From contig NW_019091357.1 of assembly GCF_001949145.1 (NCBI RefSeq), positions 2,876,143-2,895,765 on the forward strand: a DNA stretch of 19,623 nucleotides, written 5' to 3'. Within the stretch, counting starts at the first letter, position 1; each line of letters begins with the position of its first letter. Below are positions 17,371 through 19,623 of the stretch, piece after piece. Position numbers and translations under genes: made by a program. The notes under the pieces were generated by a model, which saw only the letters and a list, made by a program, of their open reading frames with translations, did no database searches and was not told the DNA's origin. Origin of the DNA: Acanthaster planci (lineage: Eukaryota; Echinodermata; Asteroidea; Valvatida; Acanthasteridae).

Positions 17371-17596
17371 GTGGACACTTTCAGTTTTGATGCCGTTTCT
17401 GTGGGCCAGTTGGAGCGGGCCATTCTGAGCATCAGCTCCAAAGAAAAGCAAGACACCTGGTTCGTGGAGAAGGTCACCGTCCGAGAGGGAAAGTACGCCA
17501 CGACTCGCGGCGTCTTCCCTTGCAAGATGTGGTTCGGAAATGCAATCATTGGCGAGGACGGAAGCACAGTCCTCCAGACCGATCTAAAACCTGAAG
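17371..17596 (+). CDS. Exon 22: PLAT4, middle and last parts fused
   Basis: A 226-nt exon encoding VDTFSFDAVSVGQLERAILS, then DTWFVEKVTVREGKYATT, then GVFPCKMWFG and LQTDLKPE. D-F-FDAVSVGxLExxxLS, the W-F-EKVTV strand and FPCKMWF are PLAT landmarks. In PLAT1-3 this stretch is split by a second intron, which is absent here. Phase 0 in, 1 out. Donor GAAG|GTAAGC is good; if the intron is retained the frame stops at 17671-17673. Confidence 0.88.
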
Positions 17597-18133
17597 GTAA
17601 GCCGATATGTTTCCATCCAATCCGGCACTGCCCTTCTCCATTGCTTACTAACATGAATGATCCGCTTGTTTGAATGACCAAGGGAAGGATTTCTGTCGGA
17701 AGGGAATGGGGCCCCATAATCTCGAATTTTATTCTTGACGGCTCCCACATAAATCAGGACAACTGCTCTAGCGTCAGCTCAGAAGGTGTGGAGGGAGAAG
17801 TTTTTTCATCCATCATGTGTGTAATATTGCGGATGAAATGTGCGTTGGCTCGTATGTATCAGATTTAAGAACCCGTGGGTGCAATATTTTAATTGAGGGG
17901 AAAAGTGTATTTCACGTAAACTCTGTGAAGCTAATCTATGAATTGTTTGAAATCCCAGCTGTTCCGATTTTTACTGACTTCCTGTTAACTGAATGCATAT
18001 TCTTGAACGATTTCACACTCTGCATGGAGACTTTTCAAAGATTGTTTTTGTAGCGAAAACGCAAGATACCTCTCACAACTTGTAGTTTTTATATTCGACT
18101 GACTGAATGGAATTTTGTTTAATGCCCACACAG
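17597..18133. other. Last intron, no distinct element
   Basis: Intron of 537 nt. No fifth PLAT exon is visible here or further downstream in the window. Confidence 0.6.
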
Positions 18134-18177
18134 ATATGTTCCGTTTGAATGCCAATCTTGTTTTGTGTAATGGCTGA
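18134..18177 (+). CDS. Exon 23: terminal coding exon with stop codon
   Basis: After an ATGCCCACACAG acceptor the phase-1 frame reads MFRLNANLVLCNG behind a split aspartate codon and ends at TGA (18175-18177). This would give the protein a 14-residue tail after PLAT4. Support comes from the splice site, the phase, the absence of any further PLAT exon and a polyadenylation signal downstream. There is no homology evidence, so another terminal exon is possible. Confidence 0.5.
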
Positions 18178-18647
18178 AAAGAAAGTAGAACGGAATAGCC
18201 TTTTTAGTTTGGCAAGAGAATGATGTTGTCGCTCGGACTTTTTATGTCAAGGCACCCCTGTTTTGGAGCATCAATTAACAGTCGAAGGCAAGTTGACTAG
18301 ATATGGCACTGGCATATTCTAATCTCAAGCACAGACACTTTTAACGTAGATCACAGATCTCACAAACTGATTGAGTGTCGCACAAAACTGTCTAGGATTT
18401 ATTACAAGCGTACTTTCGACACTTCTTTTGCACAGATTTGAAACAATTTTGCACCCTGTACACTCCTGAAACACCCCGGCTTTTACGTAACCACCACTCT
18501 TGTCTTCAAATCATTCACATTGTAAAACTCTCTGCATCTTCTTTATTGCTGTCTTGTTACAACTTTCAAATAATTTATCAAGAGTAATGCAGTAGGCACA
18601 GTAGTTGCATTGAAGAACGGAGGTATAATCGTTTCTCCATTAACCCT

Positions 18648-18698
18648 AACAGTCCTCAGTCCTCCAACAGGTGAAGGATTGAGGAGTGTTAGGGTTAG
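18648..18698. repeat. Hairpin with telomere-like arms
   Basis: The left arm AACCCTAACAGTCCTCAGTC and the inverted right arm (ending GTGTTAGGGTT) match at 20 of 22 positions around a short loop. CCCTAA/TTAGGG at the arm ends resembles the animal telomere repeat. In a transcript this would form a stable stem of about 22 pairs. Confidence 0.8.
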
Positions 18699-18862
18699 TC
18701 CCAACTCATTGAGGTTTTTTTTGTGGCGAAATTTCGGGAGAATTTTTGTGGAGTCCTCCAGAAATTTATGGCAAATTATGTGGCCCTTAACGATCTGGAT
18801 CGTAGGAAAGGTTTGACAGATTTGGGGTAGATATGGGATTTTAAGTGCCTAGTAAACGTTGA

Positions 18863-18868
18863 AATAAA
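18863..18868 (+). terminator. Polyadenylation signal
   Basis: AATAAA is followed 20-40 bases later by a GT-rich stretch (GGTATGGTGTGTACAGTATG), the normal pairing of hexamer and downstream element. It is placed 686 bases after the proposed stop codon. A second AATAAA at 19338-19343 has no matching gene. Confidence 0.55.
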
Positions 18869-18905
18869 AATACACTTACACTAATGGTATGGTGTGTACA
18901 GTATG

Positions 18906-19623
18906 TGAGTTTTTCTCTAGACAGTTTTCTGGAGTTTAAAGTGTGGTTGCTTAGTGCTTTCAGTGAGCTTGTGAGAAAAACTGCGTCCTTCTTAGGAGCA
19001 AGTTTCTCAGAGTATTGATTCAGGAGTTTGTCGAGGTCAGCTTGCCGATACAAAATATCTGTAGATGTTGTAAGCACTAGCAGTGGCGTTTTGATTACCA
19101 TCGGCAGAAGCTGCACATGTGATCGTCATATCAGCTGTTACATCAGCCTGTTACTTGCAAGCACCGTCGTGTTGGTGCAACAAGGTCGTATCTCGTGTAC
19201 AAAACGAATGAGAGTTACGACCTTCATGCGGGGAGCACTTTGGATACATGTAGCACTTGTTCAGGCCGAAACCATTTTGGCCAGAGTCTGGTGCAGATAT
19301 TTGATGAAGGGCCCTTACAGCTACAAACCATCATGGAAATAAAGTTAACTGAATGAGCCAGCAGAATTAACCGCCACTTCTTGCCATCAAAGTCTAACCA
19401 CTCAGTGCCGGGGAGCGCGGTGCCATAGCCGTTGGCCATATATGCATGGCCAGGATGGCCTTGTAACAAAAGACCAAGCTGCTTGGAATTGCCAAAAGTT
19501 TTCAGCACAGAGTGCTGGCATTTTTTGAGGTAATCCGTCATTGATTTGAAACGGTATGCCACTGTTCGCGGCATTCAGCACCCGCGGATTATCAGCGGGG
19601 ACAAAAGCGCTCCAGCACTTCAG
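18906..19623. other. Downstream flank with unassigned minus-strand frames
   Basis: Past the probable gene end. On the minus strand a 116-codon frame (19574 to 19224) begins ATG with an in-frame stop just before it and contains ALPGTEWLDFDGKKWRL. A second minus frame from the window edge stays open to about 19400 (CWSAFVPADNPRVLNAANSG). A third minus frame covers 19116-18841. I recognise no family in any of them and cannot decide which, if any, is coding. A neighbouring gene on the minus strand is possible. Confidence 0.35.

Larger units (their letters stand above)
1304..18885 (+). other. Multi-exon FN3-PLAT gene, 5' partial (23-exon model)
   Basis: This is the overall gene model. Nine FN3 exons, a 7-residue microexon, four PLAT domains on 11 exons, one inter-PLAT linker exon and a terminal coding exon join into one open frame of 4697 nt. 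Every junction used has GT at the donor and AG at the acceptor, and phases agree at all 22 junctions. Each FN3 and each PLAT unit is flanked by phase-1 introns, so every domain is a symmetric cassette. FN3 arrays usually act as extracellular or scaffold spacers, and PLAT domains bind lipid or protein partners. The FN3 repeats look tenascin-like and the PLAT repeats look LOXHD1-like. No signal peptide or membrane segment is visible, but the N-terminus lies upstream. The cell location and function of this fusion are unknown to me. The first exon starts inside a codon, so at least one exon precedes it. Confidence 0.85.
18178..18885 (+). other. Probable 3' untranslated region
   Basis: AT-rich sequence without coding features between the proposed stop and the AATAAA signal. 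It includes a strong hairpin (18648-18698). The 3' end is placed roughly 15-20 bases after the signal, so the limit is approximate. Confidence 0.45.

Overview
The window reads as a stretch of nuclear DNA from an animal. It holds most of one large plus-strand, intron-rich gene, truncated at its 5' end. The predicted protein joins nine fibronectin type III (FN3) domains to four PLAT/LH2 domains of the LOXHD1 kind. One-domain-per-exon FN3 modules with phase-1 borders, introns of a few hundred bases and several tRNA-derived repeats fit an invertebrate deuterostome such as a lancelet or acorn worm. That organism guess is an inference, because no marker gene is present. No prokaryotic operon, phage or CRISPR structure is seen.

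Layout: 1-1303 has no recognised exon but carries a long imperfect inverted repeat (244-608). Nine FN3 exons follow between 1304 and 9367, each starting and ending in phase 1 and each a multiple of 3 in length. A 21-nt microexon (9987-10007) bridges to the PLAT part. PLAT1 is three exons (10449-11816), PLAT2 three (12059-14086), then a 45-nt linker exon (14412-14456), PLAT3 three exons (14733-16073) and PLAT4 two (16547-17596). A short terminal exon gives a stop at 18175-18177, and an AATAAA with a GT-rich stretch behind it (18863-18905) marks a likely 3' end. I joined 23 exons by hand. The frame stays open throughout and gives about 1564 residues before the stop, with the N-terminus outside the window.

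The introns hold transposon debris: a tRNA-derived SINE with duplicated and inverted tails (5303-5735), a dimeric tRNA-like element (14213-14365, minus), a tRNA-like remnant (17140-17212, minus), a TTAA-flanked MITE candidate (9571-9763), an 18-bp minisatellite (12345-12464) and a 12-bp tandem repeat (13087-13134). Two FN3 domains carry acidic tandem-repeat insertions at the same loop.

The last 700 bases (after about 18900) lie beyond the gene. They hold unassigned open frames on the minus strand, possibly part of a neighbouring gene.

All exon limits come from reading splice consensus, phase and domain fit by eye. No alignment or transcript evidence was available.
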